A stretch of 43,162 nt of DNA from Candidatus Poribacteria bacterium. GTDB lineage: Bacteria > Poribacteria > WGA-4E > PCPOR2b. The notes beneath the pieces are model-generated. The model was not told the origin of the DNA. It made no database searches and worked only from the letters and a program-made list of their open reading frames with translations. Where the stretch lies: positions 1 to 43,162 of the forward strand of contig JAJEAL010000066.1 of the NCBI GenBank assembly GCA_022822785.1, in the 5' to 3' direction. This document shows positions 15,240 to 24,323 of the stretch, one piece after another (the first letter of the stretch is position 1; each line of letters starts with the position of its first letter). The translations under genes and the position numbers were made by a program.

Positions 15240-15442
15240 GTTTGCGGCATAAGATCACAATCTAACAGATCGCGGTACAAAAGAATACTTTGTTGGGTTT
15301 CACTCTATCTATAAGCAGGTGGGGTTCAACGACCCTGCCCTTATTGGATTTGATAGGGATTGACGTTTAACCGTTCAACCCAACCTATGGACTGGTAAAT
15401 GTCAATTGATGATCTCATCACAAACAGAAAGGAAATATCTTA
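15240..15442. other. Leader region of the metallopeptidase gene with a long-range palindrome
   Basis: GTTGGGTT near 15293 is complementary to AACCCAAC near 15377. Between them AGGTGGGGTTCAACGACCCTG is itself partly palindromic. This is probably another dispersed repeat. AGAAAGGAAA precedes the ATG at 15443. No promoter is convincing. Confidence 0.35.
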
Positions 15443-18400
15443 ATGAATAAGTCAATTCGGGCTTTACCGATAGTGCTGGCACTTTGTGCAGTGTTGGTAT
15501 CTATGCCCTCATGGATCTATGCCAAAACGGGTGCAAGACAGGCGCTTCAACTGAAGGCGGCATCGACATTACAGCGAATAAGATCCGCTTCAGCGAGCGC
15601 GGTGCGTGTTCGCTGGCATCAAGACAGAGGGACGGTGCGGAGCCTCTACAATCTGACCGTACCCGCACCCGTGGGGACGCCTGAAACATCGGCGCGTCAA
15701 TGCCTGAGTGACTACTGCGACCTGTTTGCGATGACCGATCCGACGGTCGAGTTACGGTTAAAAGCGGTCCAAAACAGTTTAACGGGCAGACATATCCGAT
15801 TCCACCAATACCATAGAGGGGTCGAAGTGTATGGCGCATCAGTCTCCGTCCATATCAATCGCAGTGGTCAGATACGGGTTATCCACAACAACTACTTCCC
15901 CCAGATCGACATCAGTACATCGGCATCGCTTTCAGCAGAACAGGCGATAAGCATCGCTTTAGCCGAGTCGGGTGCGATTGATTTACGGAAGCCGTCGCAG
16001 GCGGGGTTGGTTATTTTTCCTGCTCGTGATGGTGTGTATCATCTCGCTTACCGCGTGATCGTGCACCTCCGTCGCCCGTTAGCGGGTTGGGGGTATATCA
16101 TAGACGCCCACACCGGTGCGCCGTTACATCAACGGAGTGTGCTGAGGTTTGCAGACGGACGGGGGCGTGTGTTTAACCCGAACCCCGTTGTCGCCCTTAA
16201 AGATTTGACACTGATGGATCAGGACGATTCAGCGGACGCAATCCCCGATGACGCCTACACCGACGTGATACTCTCCGAACTGGACGGGACCGGTTATCTG
16301 GATGGGCGATACGTGAGCACGCGATTGACCCCCGATCGGGCTAACGAGCCGACATTGGAATACAACTACCTGCGCGACGATTCCCGATTCGAGGAGGTAA
16401 TGGTCTACTATCACGTCGATGCAGTGGGTCGTTATCTGAAAGGGCTCGGCTTCGATTTCGTAGACGATTGGCAGATCCCTACCAACGTCCACGTCAACGC
16501 CTCGAACAATGCGTTCTACGACGACAGCGACGGCTCAATAAACTTCGGGGATGGCGGTGTTGATACCGCCGAAGATGCCGAAGTGATTATCCACGAATAC
16601 GGTCATGCGATTTTGGATCGACAGGTGCCAAACATCTACATCGGCGAAGGGGGCGCGATACACGAAGGGTTCAGCGATTTTCTGGCAGCCAGCTTTTACA
16701 GCGCGGTCAGCGATGGCTTCGGTGATACGATTGTTTTTGACTGGGCAGGTTTAGAAGCGCCTGAGTTTTTAACCCGCCCCGTAGATGGTCACAAGCACTA
16801 CCCCGAAGACATAGTAGGGCAACCCCACGACGACGGGGAGATGTGGTCTGCGTCGTTATGGCAGCTTTTCCAAGCACTCGGACGCGACGGGTCAATACGG
16901 TTGGTTATCGAGAGCCATTTCTATCTATCGTCCGGCGCAGAATTTGTCGATGGCGCATCCGCACTTTTTACAGCGGATCAGGAGCTAAACAGCGGCGTCA
17001 ATGCCGACCTGATTTTGTCGGTCATGGAGAACCGTGGCTTCTTGACACCGCCGACATTGGCATCGGACAGCTTCGAGGAGAACGACACCGCGGATACCGC
17101 TTCTGCTGTCGAGCTTCCGTTTATCAATGGGGAGGTGTCTATCCACACAGGCGACGATACGGATCACTATCAGTTCCAGTTAACCGAGCCGATGCAGGTT
17201 GGGGTGGGCATAGACTTCCAACCGATCTACGGCGAGTTGATGCTCACCTTGACCGGCCCCACGGGTATCGCGCTGGTTAGCTTTGAGACGAAGGCGGTCA
17301 CATCGCTCGAATTGGAGCCGGGCGATTATCTCGTTGCTGTTTCAGGTGTCAACGGTGCGACCAACGATTATCAACTCGCGCTTATCATCGACAACCACGG
17401 CGATACACCGGAATCGGCAACCGCCGTAACGATTGGTGATACGGTAGAGAGTTTCATCGAGTTCACCGGCGATACCGATTTCTTCGCATTTGACGGTGAA
17501 CAAGGAACGTTGATTGACATCACTATTGAGACGGACGACTCCGATCTCGATTCGCTCCTTGTCGTCTATGGGCCGGATGGTGTTCTGTTTGCCAAAAACG
17601 ATGATGTTGCCTCCCTGTTTGACCCGTTCTCCGAACGCAATCCGAGTGGGATAGATTCCCGTGTGAATGAAGAACTGCCCGCTGATGGGACATATCTGAT
17701 CGCAGTGAGTAACATCGCCCCGCCGAAACTGAACACCCCTTTTGGTGGAGTCAACTATTCCTATACGCTGTCAATAACAGAAAATGTTGACGACCATGCG
17801 CCGTGCGGTAGCGGCGAGGAGACGCCGTTGGTTTGGGACGAACCGGTAACGGGGACGATCAATCTATTTACCAGTTCAGAAAATCCCTTTGGCGAAGATG
17901 CCGACGGGTTTCGGTTCGATGCCGCTGCGGGCGATGTCATCAGCTTGCACCTTGCCGTCGAAAGTAGCAACGAGTTTACATTTACAACCCTCCGCCTGTT
18001 AGATGAATTGGGTAATGAGTTACTCTCTAGCCAGACCCCTTTCGATGGCTCAGACCTGCGGATTGAGGGCTTTGAAATCGGTGCCGATGGCGTCTATTGT
18101 GTCGAAGTCAGCGGGCGGGTTTCCTTGACAGACGAGGATCACACCTATACGCTCACACTCTCTGAAGGCGAGCTCCAGGACGACGATCACGATACTCGGT
18201 GGGGCGATCCGACGCCTATCACATCGGGCGTCCCTGTTGAGGGAGTCATCAGTTTTGACGGGGATGCTGATGCGTTTCAGTTTGACACGACAGCGGGCGC
18301 GGTCATTACATTGGATGTGGAGCTGAACCCCCAAGCCCCGTTCTTCGGTGTGATGGTGACGCTGTATGACTCCAATTTAGAGCGGTTGACGGAGTCTTTT

Positions 18401-19429
18401 TGGTCTGGGTTTGATGAACCGGGAGCGGAGATTTTCGAATTTGATGAGCTACGAAGCGGATTTACGATTCCTGAGTCAGGCACTTACTATGTCGAAGTCA
18501 CCACTTTTTTCGGAGAGAGTAACGACGATTCCAGTTACACGCTCACCCTAACGATCGAAGGTGGCAGCGAACTCGGACTGTTTCCGCCCTATGATGTCAA
18601 TCAAGATGGTAAGGTGAACATCTTTGATCTGGTGCTTGTCGGTCAACATTTCGGCGAGACATTCATCAACGCCACGCCCACCGCTGATTTTGGACAGCGC
18701 CGATCGGTCTCGCCCGAAGGGGAGCTGCGGCTTCTGATGACACCGAGTGTAACTGATAGACGACAGTTGACGGTCTCCATCGACACCACAGCGATTACTG
18801 ATCTTTACGGCTACCATTTCTCAATCCAGTATGATTCGACAGTGTTGGAACTCATGACCGCCTCACCGAGTCTGCAGCTGGCGGATGCGCTGCAACAGAG
18901 TTATTGGAGTGTCGCTCAACAGGGGACACAACTACAACTGATACAGACACGCCAGGGCGCAACCGAAGGGGTCGCAGCGGAAGGGGCATTGGCGACACTC
19001 ATTTTTGATGTCAAACAGACCCAAGCACCGACCCCACCTGTCCAGTTGGTTGATGTGCAACTGGCGGATTCGCGGACCCGCGCGATTCCGGTCAATCTAG
19101 TTGCCGAACAGGTCTCGATGACAGAGCTGTTCCCTGATAAGCCGATGTTAATGCAAAACTATCCTAACCCGTTTAACCCCGAAACGTGGATCCCGTATCA
19201 GCTCTCTACCGATTCGGAGGTGGTGCTGTCAATTTACGATTCAAACGGTGAGCCTGTCCGTCGATTCGATTTGGGGTATCAGCACGTCGGGACATATTCT
19301 ACTCGCGGCAGAGCGGTTCACTGGGATGGCAAAAATGAATTCGGTGAGAATGTGGTAAGTGGTATATATTTCTATCACCTTTTAGCGGGTGATTATTCCC
19401 AAACACGAAAGATGCTGATACTCAAATAG
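15443..19429 (+). CDS. Secreted M4/M36-type metallopeptidase with PPC repeats, dockerin-like, cohesin-like and sorting domains
   Basis: 1328 residues. A signal peptide (1-27) is followed by an FTP/PepSY-like propeptide (about 80-230). The zinc peptidase domain has HEYGH (His384, Glu385, His388) and the third ligand Glu408 in HEGFSDF, as in thermolysin and fungalysin. Next come four pre-peptidase-C-terminal-like beta domains (about 545-1040), each with a GDxDxFxF-type core. A single dockerin-like calcium repeat follows (DVNQDGKVNIFDLVLVGQHF, about 1051-1070), then a cohesin-like domain (about 1095-1210: GYHFSIQYDSTVLELM, ATLIFDV). The end is the QNYPNPFNPETWIPYQL sorting module. It probably degrades extracellular protein at the cell surface. 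Carrying both dockerin and cohesin parts is notable. A MITE-like element follows directly. Confidence 0.9.
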   Translation: MNKSIRALPIVLALCAVLVSMPSWIYAKTGARQALQLKAASTLQRIRSASASAVRVRWHQDRGTVRSLYNLTVPAPVGTPETSARQCLSDYCDLFAMTDPTVELRLKAVQNSLTGRHIRFHQYHRGVEVYGASVSVHINRSGQIRVIHNNYFPQIDISTSASLSAEQAISIALAESGAIDLRKPSQAGLVIFPARDGVYHLAYRVIVHLRRPLAGWGYIIDAHTGAPLHQRSVLRFADGRGRVFNPNPVVALKDLTLMDQDDSADAIPDDAYTDVILSELDGTGYLDGRYVSTRLTPDRANEPTLEYNYLRDDSRFEEVMVYYHVDAVGRYLKGLGFDFVDDWQIPTNVHVNASNNAFYDDSDGSINFGDGGVDTAEDAEVIIHEYGHAILDRQVPNIYIGEGGAIHEGFSDFLAASFYSAVSDGFGDTIVFDWAGLEAPEFLTRPVDGHKHYPEDIVGQPHDDGEMWSASLWQLFQALGRDGSIRLVIESHFYLSSGAEFVDGASALFTADQELNSGVNADLILSVMENRGFLTPPTLASDSFEENDTADTASAVELPFINGEVSIHTGDDTDHYQFQLTEPMQVGVGIDFQPIYGELMLTLTGPTGIALVSFETKAVTSLELEPGDYLVAVSGVNGATNDYQLALIIDNHGDTPESATAVTIGDTVESFIEFTGDTDFFAFDGEQGTLIDITIETDDSDLDSLLVVYGPDGVLFAKNDDVASLFDPFSERNPSGIDSRVNEELPADGTYLIAVSNIAPPKLNTPFGGVNYSYTLSITENVDDHAPCGSGEETPLVWDEPVTGTINLFTSSENPFGEDADGFRFDAAAGDVISLHLAVESSNEFTFTTLRLLDELGNELLSSQTPFDGSDLRIEGFEIGADGVYCVEVSGRVSLTDEDHTYTLTLSEGELQDDDHDTRWGDPTPITSGVPVEGVISFDGDADAFQFDTTAGAVITLDVELNPQAPFFGVMVTLYDSNLERLTESFWSGFDEPGAEIFEFDELRSGFTIPESGTYYVEVTTFFGESNDDSSYTLTLTIEGGSELGLFPPYDVNQDGKVNIFDLVLVGQHFGETFINATPTADFGQRRSVSPEGELRLLMTPSVTDRRQLTVSIDTTAITDLYGYHFSIQYDSTVLELMTASPSLQLADALQQSYWSVAQQGTQLQLIQTRQGATEGVAAEGALATLIFDVKQTQAPTPPVQLVDVQLADSRTRAIPVNLVAEQVSMTELFPDKPMLMQNYPNPFNPETWIPYQLSTDSEVVLSIYDSNGEPVRRFDLGYQHVGTYSTRGRAVHWDGKNEFGENVVSGIYFYHLLAGDYSQTRKMLILK

Positions 19430-19439
19430 TATCAAATGC

Positions 19440-19581
19440 CCCTCCCGGTCCCGGTAGGTGCGGTTTCTAACTGCACTGCATAGGCACAGTTGAAAACAGT
19501 ACCTACCAGACGGGAGAACGGTAGGTGCGGTTTCTAACCGCACCGGTTTGGCGTGCCTCATTAACTCTAAGGTTCACTATA
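19440..19581. mobile_element. MITE-like element, copy 3
   Basis: The right end, ATTAACTCTAAGGTTCACTATA, finishing at 19581, is close to the inverted left end of the copy at 26897. The interior has two GGTAGGTGCGGTTTC units, a perfect GGTGCGGTT/AACCGCACC pair, and GTACCTACC as the complement of the first unit. The left end is not recognisable next to the peptidase stop codon. Confidence 0.65.
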
Positions 19582-19583
19582 AT

Positions 19584-19871
19584 TGAAGGGTGCTCATAAA
19601 TCTAGTGACTGCAACTCGATTCTATAGACATTGCCCCCTATCGCCGGCTGTAGACATACCACCCCGCTGGGGCGGAATACATGCTGATGTCAAAAATAGG
19701 TATAGAGCGAGGCAGAGGGTCAATCGTTTCTTTCGGTCCAGCGGAGCGCAATGTGTATTGCTCAGTTGAGGGGGGATTGGGGGGAACGGTTAAAAACCAA
19801 TCGGTATCCACGTAAATCATTTGAGGGTATTCAGGCTACAGGCATCAAAATCTACTTATGAGCACCCTTCA
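19584..19871. mobile_element. 288-bp element with 16-bp perfect terminal inverted repeats
   Basis: TGAAGGGTGCTCATAA (19584-19599) is exactly complementary to 19856-19871. The element lies between the right end of one MITE-like copy (19581) and the left end of another (19874), which suggests insertion into, or a join between, such elements. A 60-codon minus-strand frame inside (19638-19820) shows no family and has no ribosome binding site. Confidence 0.65.
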
Positions 19872-19873
19872 TT

Positions 19874-20010
19874 TATAGCGAATTCTAAAAATAAGTAGAC
19901 ACCTTTGGCAGGTTTTGCCCAGTGGAGGCAGATCTTTTTTTATAAAAAAAGCTAAAGATTTTGGTATGAAACCGATATAATATATAACAGACTTTATTTT
20001 TAGAGGTAAA
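19874..20010. mobile_element. MITE-like element, copy 4 (right end degenerate)
   Basis: The left end at 19874 reads TATAGCGAATTCTAAAAATA followed by AGTAGACAC, nearly the family consensus. A possible right end is GACTTTATTTTTAGAGGTAAA near 19990-20010. The interior lacks GGTGCGGTT palindromes and is AT-rich. About 115 bases follow before the sigma-like gene. Confidence 0.5.
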
Positions 20011-20124
20011 CCGCAAACGTTTATAGGTTCACTTTCCTCACAGTGCGCTGTTCATTTGCCAGATGAATAGGGCTTAACAGGCGAATTGTTACCTATTTGT
20101 AACAACCCCAAAGGAGGAACAGCT

Positions 20125-20754
20125 ATGACACCTCAACGCGGTCCTCATTACGCCAAAAATTGTCCCTTTCACATCAAACCCAACCAGCCTCTGAGCGCAG
20201 GGGAGTCGGTGGTCCGGTGCGTCGAATGCGTCGCCCACGACTGCGACCCGCTAAAGCGATCGAAGCCGGATCTGCATCAACTCGCCTATCTCACCATCAT
20301 TGAAAACACGCCCAAATATGACGAAAATCACCCAAGCGGTGCGAGCTTCGGCACATTTATGCGCTCCCGTGTGTGTGCCACGCTCTGGAATGAGCGCGAT
20401 AAAGACCTGAAAGCCATACCCTATTCCGCACTTGAAGCAGATAACGGAGCGCAAGGTCAGAAGGTCAATCGATTGACCAATGGTCTGGTTGCCGAGGCCC
20501 TTTTGTGCGAGACCGTCGAAGATGCCGTGACATCGAAGGTCGATGTCGAAAGTTTCAAGGTCGCACTGCCCCAACTCTTGCCATGTTTATCCGAAAAAGA
20601 GCGGCAGGTCGTTAAGATGAAGTTTTATGAAGGGATCAGAGCCGTTGAGATAGCCAAACGGCTCGGTCTCAGTGAGGGGCGAATCAGTCAATTGTCCCGC
20701 AAAGCGCTCGCGAAGTTGGGAAAAGCCTACCTGTTTGGAGTCACCCCATCATAA
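20125..20754 (+). CDS. Compact sigma-70-like factor with a cysteine-rich N-terminus
   Basis: 209 residues from the ATG at 20125, preceded by AAAGGAGGAACAGCT (an upstream ATG at 20086 lacks such a site). The C-terminus is a sigma region 4 helix-turn-helix: LPCLSEKERQVVKMKFYEGI, AVEIAKRLGLSEGRISQL, SRKALAKL. Residues 72-100 (GASFGTFMRSRVCATLWNERDKDLKAIPYS) resemble the end of sigma region 2 of FliA/SigB-type factors. The first 40 residues carry Cys13, His16, Cys32, Cys35, His38 and Cys40, a possible zinc site. It probably directs RNA polymerase to a small regulon. No anti-sigma factor is apparent unless one of the next two short genes serves. It sits downstream of a stack of mobile-type repeats. 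Confidence 0.75.
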   Translation: MTPQRGPHYAKNCPFHIKPNQPLSAGESVVRCVECVAHDCDPLKRSKPDLHQLAYLTIIENTPKYDENHPSGASFGTFMRSRVCATLWNERDKDLKAIPYSALEADNGAQGQKVNRLTNGLVAEALLCETVEDAVTSKVDVESFKVALPQLLPCLSEKERQVVKMKFYEGIRAVEIAKRLGLSEGRISQLSRKALAKLGKAYLFGVTPS

Positions 20755-20820
20755 TGAACCACTGAAACTCTGAACAATCTTGTCTGTAACAAGCCAAACC
20801 AAAGAAAGCGAGGGATCGTG

Positions 20821-21129
20821 ATGAGTTACAAGCAGAAGTTAGGCTACATGGTGCTAGGCGCGGCGATGACCGTGGTGGGGATGGCAGTGTCAGTCTTTTC
20901 CCCGTCGTTGAACGCACAGAGACGCGGCGAGTATATTGTGTGTACAGGGCTGGTGGTGGTTGACGGTAAAGGGAATGATGCGATTCGCTTTACCGTCGGT
21001 AAGAATCGGAATTTTATAGTTATCTACGATAAGGAGGGCAAAAAGGCGATTGGCTTACACACCGATGGAACAGGCAATGGCGTCGTCGTCTTTGATAAAA
21101 TGGGCGACATCAAATGGCAAGCCCCTTAA
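20821..21129 (+). CDS. Small exported or membrane-anchored protein
   Basis: 102 residues; ATG 20821 follows GCGAGGGATC. Residues 5-33 form a signal or anchor (KLGYMVLGAAMTVVGMAVSVFSPSLNAQ). The rest is short beta strands with DG/GN turns: GLVVVDGKGNDAIRFTVGKN, FIVIYDKEGKKAIGLHTDGTGNGVVVFDKMGDIKWQAP. The alternating strand-turn pattern suggests a small beta-barrel or repeat fold outside the cytoplasm. It follows the sigma-like gene by 66 bases on the same strand and may share its transcript. No family name is certain. Confidence 0.6.
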   Translation: MSYKQKLGYMVLGAAMTVVGMAVSVFSPSLNAQRRGEYIVCTGLVVVDGKGNDAIRFTVGKNRNFIVIYDKEGKKAIGLHTDGTGNGVVVFDKMGDIKWQAP

Positions 21130-21224
21130 AAAGATTTATAGCTTTCAAGTTTATAGCCGGAAGGCTTAAAGATCTTGAGGAAGATTTCATTTAGGAAGCT
21201 CCTAACAATTGAGGAGGAAACACG

Positions 21225-21500
21225 ATGAGACGGACTAACGGCATACCCAAACAAGGTGTAAGAGTCTTAATTAGATATTGGCACGGGTTTGTGGTCGCAG
21301 AGTCTGGTGATACGATGATGCTGCTATCGAAAAACAATTTCATCAATCAGATTACCTATAAGACCGAAACCCAACGGCGTCAGGCAGTGGAACTGATGTG
21401 TGCGTTCGCTGAAGGCAGAGTCAGACGCCAGATCGCTCCGGTTACTTGGATTGCCCCTGAAATCCTATCGTTCCACCCGGCGCTCACACTGGGTAGGTGA
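21225..21500 (+). CDS. Small cytosolic protein of unknown function
   Basis: 91 residues with an excellent GAGGAGG before the ATG. It has no signal peptide. The middle is strand-rich (VRVLIRYWHGFVVAESGDTMMLLSKNNFI) followed by a helix (KTETQRRQAVELMCAFAEGRVRRQ). The sequence is basic. Position as third gene after the sigma-like factor hints at co-regulation. No domain is recognised. Confidence 0.55.
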   Translation: MRRTNGIPKQGVRVLIRYWHGFVVAESGDTMMLLSKNNFINQITYKTETQRRQAVELMCAFAEGRVRRQIAPVTWIAPEILSFHPALTLGR

Positions 21501-21747
21501 GAGAAAAGGGTACGATTATGTTAGTTCGTATGTCATTGTTCTGCACACCGGGACTTGCAGGTGCGATGCACAGAGAGCGGGAGGTTGACGGTGAACCGTT
21601 TAATTTCATCGGGAGCTGGTTTTTCGTTCCGTTGGCTTTTTGTTTTTGCCATTCTTTTCGAGTCAAAATCAGAATAGATGTCTGCTAAGATTGATACGCC
21701 TATAGACAGGCGAAAACTGATATGGTAAAATCCCTTGAGGTGAATCA

Positions 21748-22383
21748 ATGGATTTAATATTAGAATGTTTGGTTGTTCCCTCTTTTGAGTCAAACTGCTG
21801 GATTCTCGGCTCCATTGAAACGCGGGAAGCGGTTGTAATTGATCCAGGAGACGAAGCGGGAATCCTTCGAACATTGAAAACTCATAAATTGACGCTCAAA
21901 TACCTGATACATACGCATGGACATCTAGACCATGTTTCTGCCACGGCTGCTATCCAACAGGAGACAGGTGCACTAGTACTTATCCATGAAGCAGCCCAGA
22001 TCCTTTTGGATAACTTGGAATTACAAGGCGCGATGTTTGGGCTCACAGCACCACCAGTTCCAGCTGTTGACAAGTACATCTCTGAAGGAGATAGAATTGA
22101 TTGGGGAAGATACACGCTATCCGTGATTGAAACCCCCGGCCACAGTCCCGGTGGCATTTGTTTGAACTTCGACGGAAAAAAGATTCTTTTCGCGGGTGAC
22201 ACGCTTTTTCAGGACAGCGTCGGACGCACGGATCTGTGGGGCGGAGATTATCAGCAGTTACTCGATTCGATTCGAGATAAACTGTGGGGGTTGGGCGATG
22301 ATATAATCGTCTGTCCCGGACACGGTCCCCGTACCACAATCGGGAGAGAAAAACGTGAAAACCCATTTCTACAAGGATTGTAG
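21748..22383 (+). CDS. Metallo-beta-lactamase-fold hydrolase, glyoxalase II type
   Basis: 211 residues, the normal length for short glyoxalase-II-like proteins. The metal motif THGHLDH gives His57, His59, Asp61 and His62. Further ligands are in TPGHSPGG, LFAGDTLF and VCPGHGP. Family members hydrolyse thioesters (S-lactoylglutathione and similar) in the cytosol, but the glutathione-binding C-terminal domain of true GloB is missing, so the substrate is open. The stop codon overlaps the GTG start of the next gene by one base, indicating translational coupling with the CocE-type hydrolase. Confidence 0.85.
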   Translation: MDLILECLVVPSFESNCWILGSIETREAVVIDPGDEAGILRTLKTHKLTLKYLIHTHGHLDHVSATAAIQQETGALVLIHEAAQILLDNLELQGAMFGLTAPPVPAVDKYISEGDRIDWGRYTLSVIETPGHSPGGICLNFDGKKILFAGDTLFQDSVGRTDLWGGDYQQLLDSIRDKLWGLGDDIIVCPGHGPRTTIGREKRENPFLQGL

Positions 22384-24323
22384 TGCCGATGAATGGATCA
22401 GAACCGAAATACGGAATCGTCATATTTAAAGATGTGATGATGCCGATGCGCGATGGGGTCCGATTGGCAACCGACATTTATCGACCTACCATTGACGGTG
22501 ATCCAGCCCCGGGCAGGTTTCCCACCATTCTAGGCCGCACCTCCTACGACAAGAACAGCCCACAGATGTGGATCGAACCGGTGGCTGAGTTTTTTACCCG
22601 GCGCGGATACGTGACGGTCATCCAAGACCTGCGTGGCCGCCAGCGTTCCGAAGGCACAGGGCAATACTTCCACACCGCTAATCCCAATGAAGGATACGAC
22701 GGTTACGATACTGTGGAATGGATCGCCGCCCAGCCCTGGTCAAATGGGCGGGTGGGCACCGTCGGCAGCTCACACGGTGCGATCGTCCAGAGCGTGATGG
22801 CCCTCTACCAGCCCCCGCATTTGACAGCGATGTGGCAGGATGTAGGTCCTACCAACATTTACGCACACGAAGCGCGTGAAGGTGGGGCGATGGCGCTTCA
22901 CATGTTCGGTGCACTATTCCTCCACGCCCACGATTCACAGGAGATTCGGGCCAATCCAGTAGCGAAAGATTCAATCGCGCAAGCGATGGCGCGTATGCGT
23001 GAGTTAGTCTTTGCGACACCGTTTAAGCCGGGACATACACCACTAGCGGTAGTTCCCAACCTTGAGCAAATCCTTTTCAACTACTATTATCGTGGTGAAT
23101 ATGATGAATTCTGGCAGCAGGATTGTTGCGATCAAGAACGATACTTCGATCGGCACATTGATGCCCCTTCAGTCTTCAGCGGCGGTTGGTACGATCCCTT
23201 CTCCCTTGCGACAACGAACTACTTTGCGACGATGTGCAAGCAGAACCGAACGCCTCAACGGTTGGTGATGGGCCCGTGGAATCATGGGGCGATGCGTGGT
23301 GAAGGGACCTCATACGTGGGAGATGTAGATTTCGGTCCCGATGCTGTATGGGGTGATCACGTCTACAATAAAGAACGTCTCCGCTGGTTCGATCGGTGGC
23401 TGAAGGATGTCTCAAATGGACTGGAGGATGATCCACCGGTACGAATCTTCGTGATGGGTGGTGGTGACGGGGGGCGCAACAGCGAAGGACGTTTGAACCA
23501 CGGTGGCATGTGGCGTTCAGAAAAGGAGTGGCCCCTCGCTCGAACGAAATACACTACCTACTACTTCCACATGGATGGCGGGCTGGGTACGGGGATGCCC
23601 GGAGAGAACGACTCGCCCGCCCGGTTCCAACACAATCCGGACAATCCGGTGCCAACTATTGCCGCAAACGTCACAGGCTTCTACGAACTGGTAGCCTTAG
23701 GGGAGGGGATGGCAGCCCAGTACACACCGCCTAGAGCGAGGATGCGTAGCATCGTTATGGACGGTGCGGCACACCAGAAGGAGGAACCCGGCATCGTTGG
23801 GGCTAAACCGCCGTATCTCCCTCTCGCCGAAAGACCTGATGTCCTCGTATTCCAGACATCACTGCTAGATGAAGATACTGAGGTGACGGGCGCAATGACG
23901 GTGAAACTGTGGATCTCGTCTTCAGCAGTGGATACCGATTTTACAGCGAAGCTGATTGATGTCTATCCGCCAAACGAGGACTATCCCGCCGGTTACCACA
24001 TGAATCTCGTCGATTCTATTATCCGTGCCCGTTACCGGGAGGGGTGGGAGAAAGAAAAATTGATGCAACCGGGTGAGGTCTATCGGGTCCAAATCGTCCT
24101 GCCACCGACCTGTAATCTCTTTAAGGCGGGACACCGTATTCGGGTGGATATATCAAGTAGCAACTTCCCGCGATTCGACATTAACCCAAACACGGGTGAA
24201 CCGATGGGGCGACATACACACACAATCATAGCGCAGAATACGGTGTACCTTGACCGTAACCGTCCGTCGCACATTGTGCTACCTATCGTCGCCACTCAGC
24301 TAGACGGAAATCATCTTCATTAG
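22383..24323 (+). CDS. CocE/NonD-type serine hydrolase (X-Pro dipeptidyl-peptidase-like)
   Basis: 646 residues; the GTG start overlaps the upstream stop and sits six bases after AAGGA. The N-terminal alpha/beta-hydrolase part has VMMPMRDGVRLATDIYRP, RGYVTVIQDLRGRQRSEG and the nucleophile elbow GSSHG with Ser130. The C-terminal part (from about residue 400) is the jelly-roll domain of the family (LKLIDVYPPNEDYPAGY-like segment, FKAGHRIRVDISSSNFPRFDINPNTG). Members cleave acyl or peptide bonds (cocaine esterase, glutaryl acylase, PepX). No signal peptide is seen, so it is probably cytosolic. The 3' end overlaps the convergent small gene on the other strand by 41 bases. Confidence 0.9.
   Translation: MPMNGSEPKYGIVIFKDVMMPMRDGVRLATDIYRPTIDGDPAPGRFPTILGRTSYDKNSPQMWIEPVAEFFTRRGYVTVIQDLRGRQRSEGTGQYFHTANPNEGYDGYDTVEWIAAQPWSNGRVGTVGSSHGAIVQSVMALYQPPHLTAMWQDVGPTNIYAHEAREGGAMALHMFGALFLHAHDSQEIRANPVAKDSIAQAMARMRELVFATPFKPGHTPLAVVPNLEQILFNYYYRGEYDEFWQQDCCDQERYFDRHIDAPSVFSGGWYDPFSLATTNYFATMCKQNRTPQRLVMGPWNHGAMRGEGTSYVGDVDFGPDAVWGDHVYNKERLRWFDRWLKDVSNGLEDDPPVRIFVMGGGDGGRNSEGRLNHGGMWRSEKEWPLARTKYTTYYFHMDGGLGTGMPGENDSPARFQHNPDNPVPTIAANVTGFYELVALGEGMAAQYTPPRARMRSIVMDGAAHQKEEPGIVGAKPPYLPLAERPDVLVFQTSLLDEDTEVTGAMTVKLWISSSAVDTDFTAKLIDVYPPNEDYPAGYHMNLVDSIIRARYREGWEKEKLMQPGEVYRVQIVLPPTCNLFKAGHRIRVDISSSNFPRFDINPNTGEPMGRHTHTIIAQNTVYLDRNRPSHIVLPIVATQLDGNHLH

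Noticed and set aside
19638-19820. 60-codon minus-strand frame inside the 288-bp element
   Set aside because: It lies wholly within a repeat element, lacks a ribosome binding site and is too short for a transposase.
21497-21688. 63-codon frame overlapping the end of the gene at 21225-21500
   Set aside because: The GTG start overlaps a stop codon without its own ribosome binding site, and the sequence shows no conserved pattern. The 21501-21747 gap is treated as non-coding.
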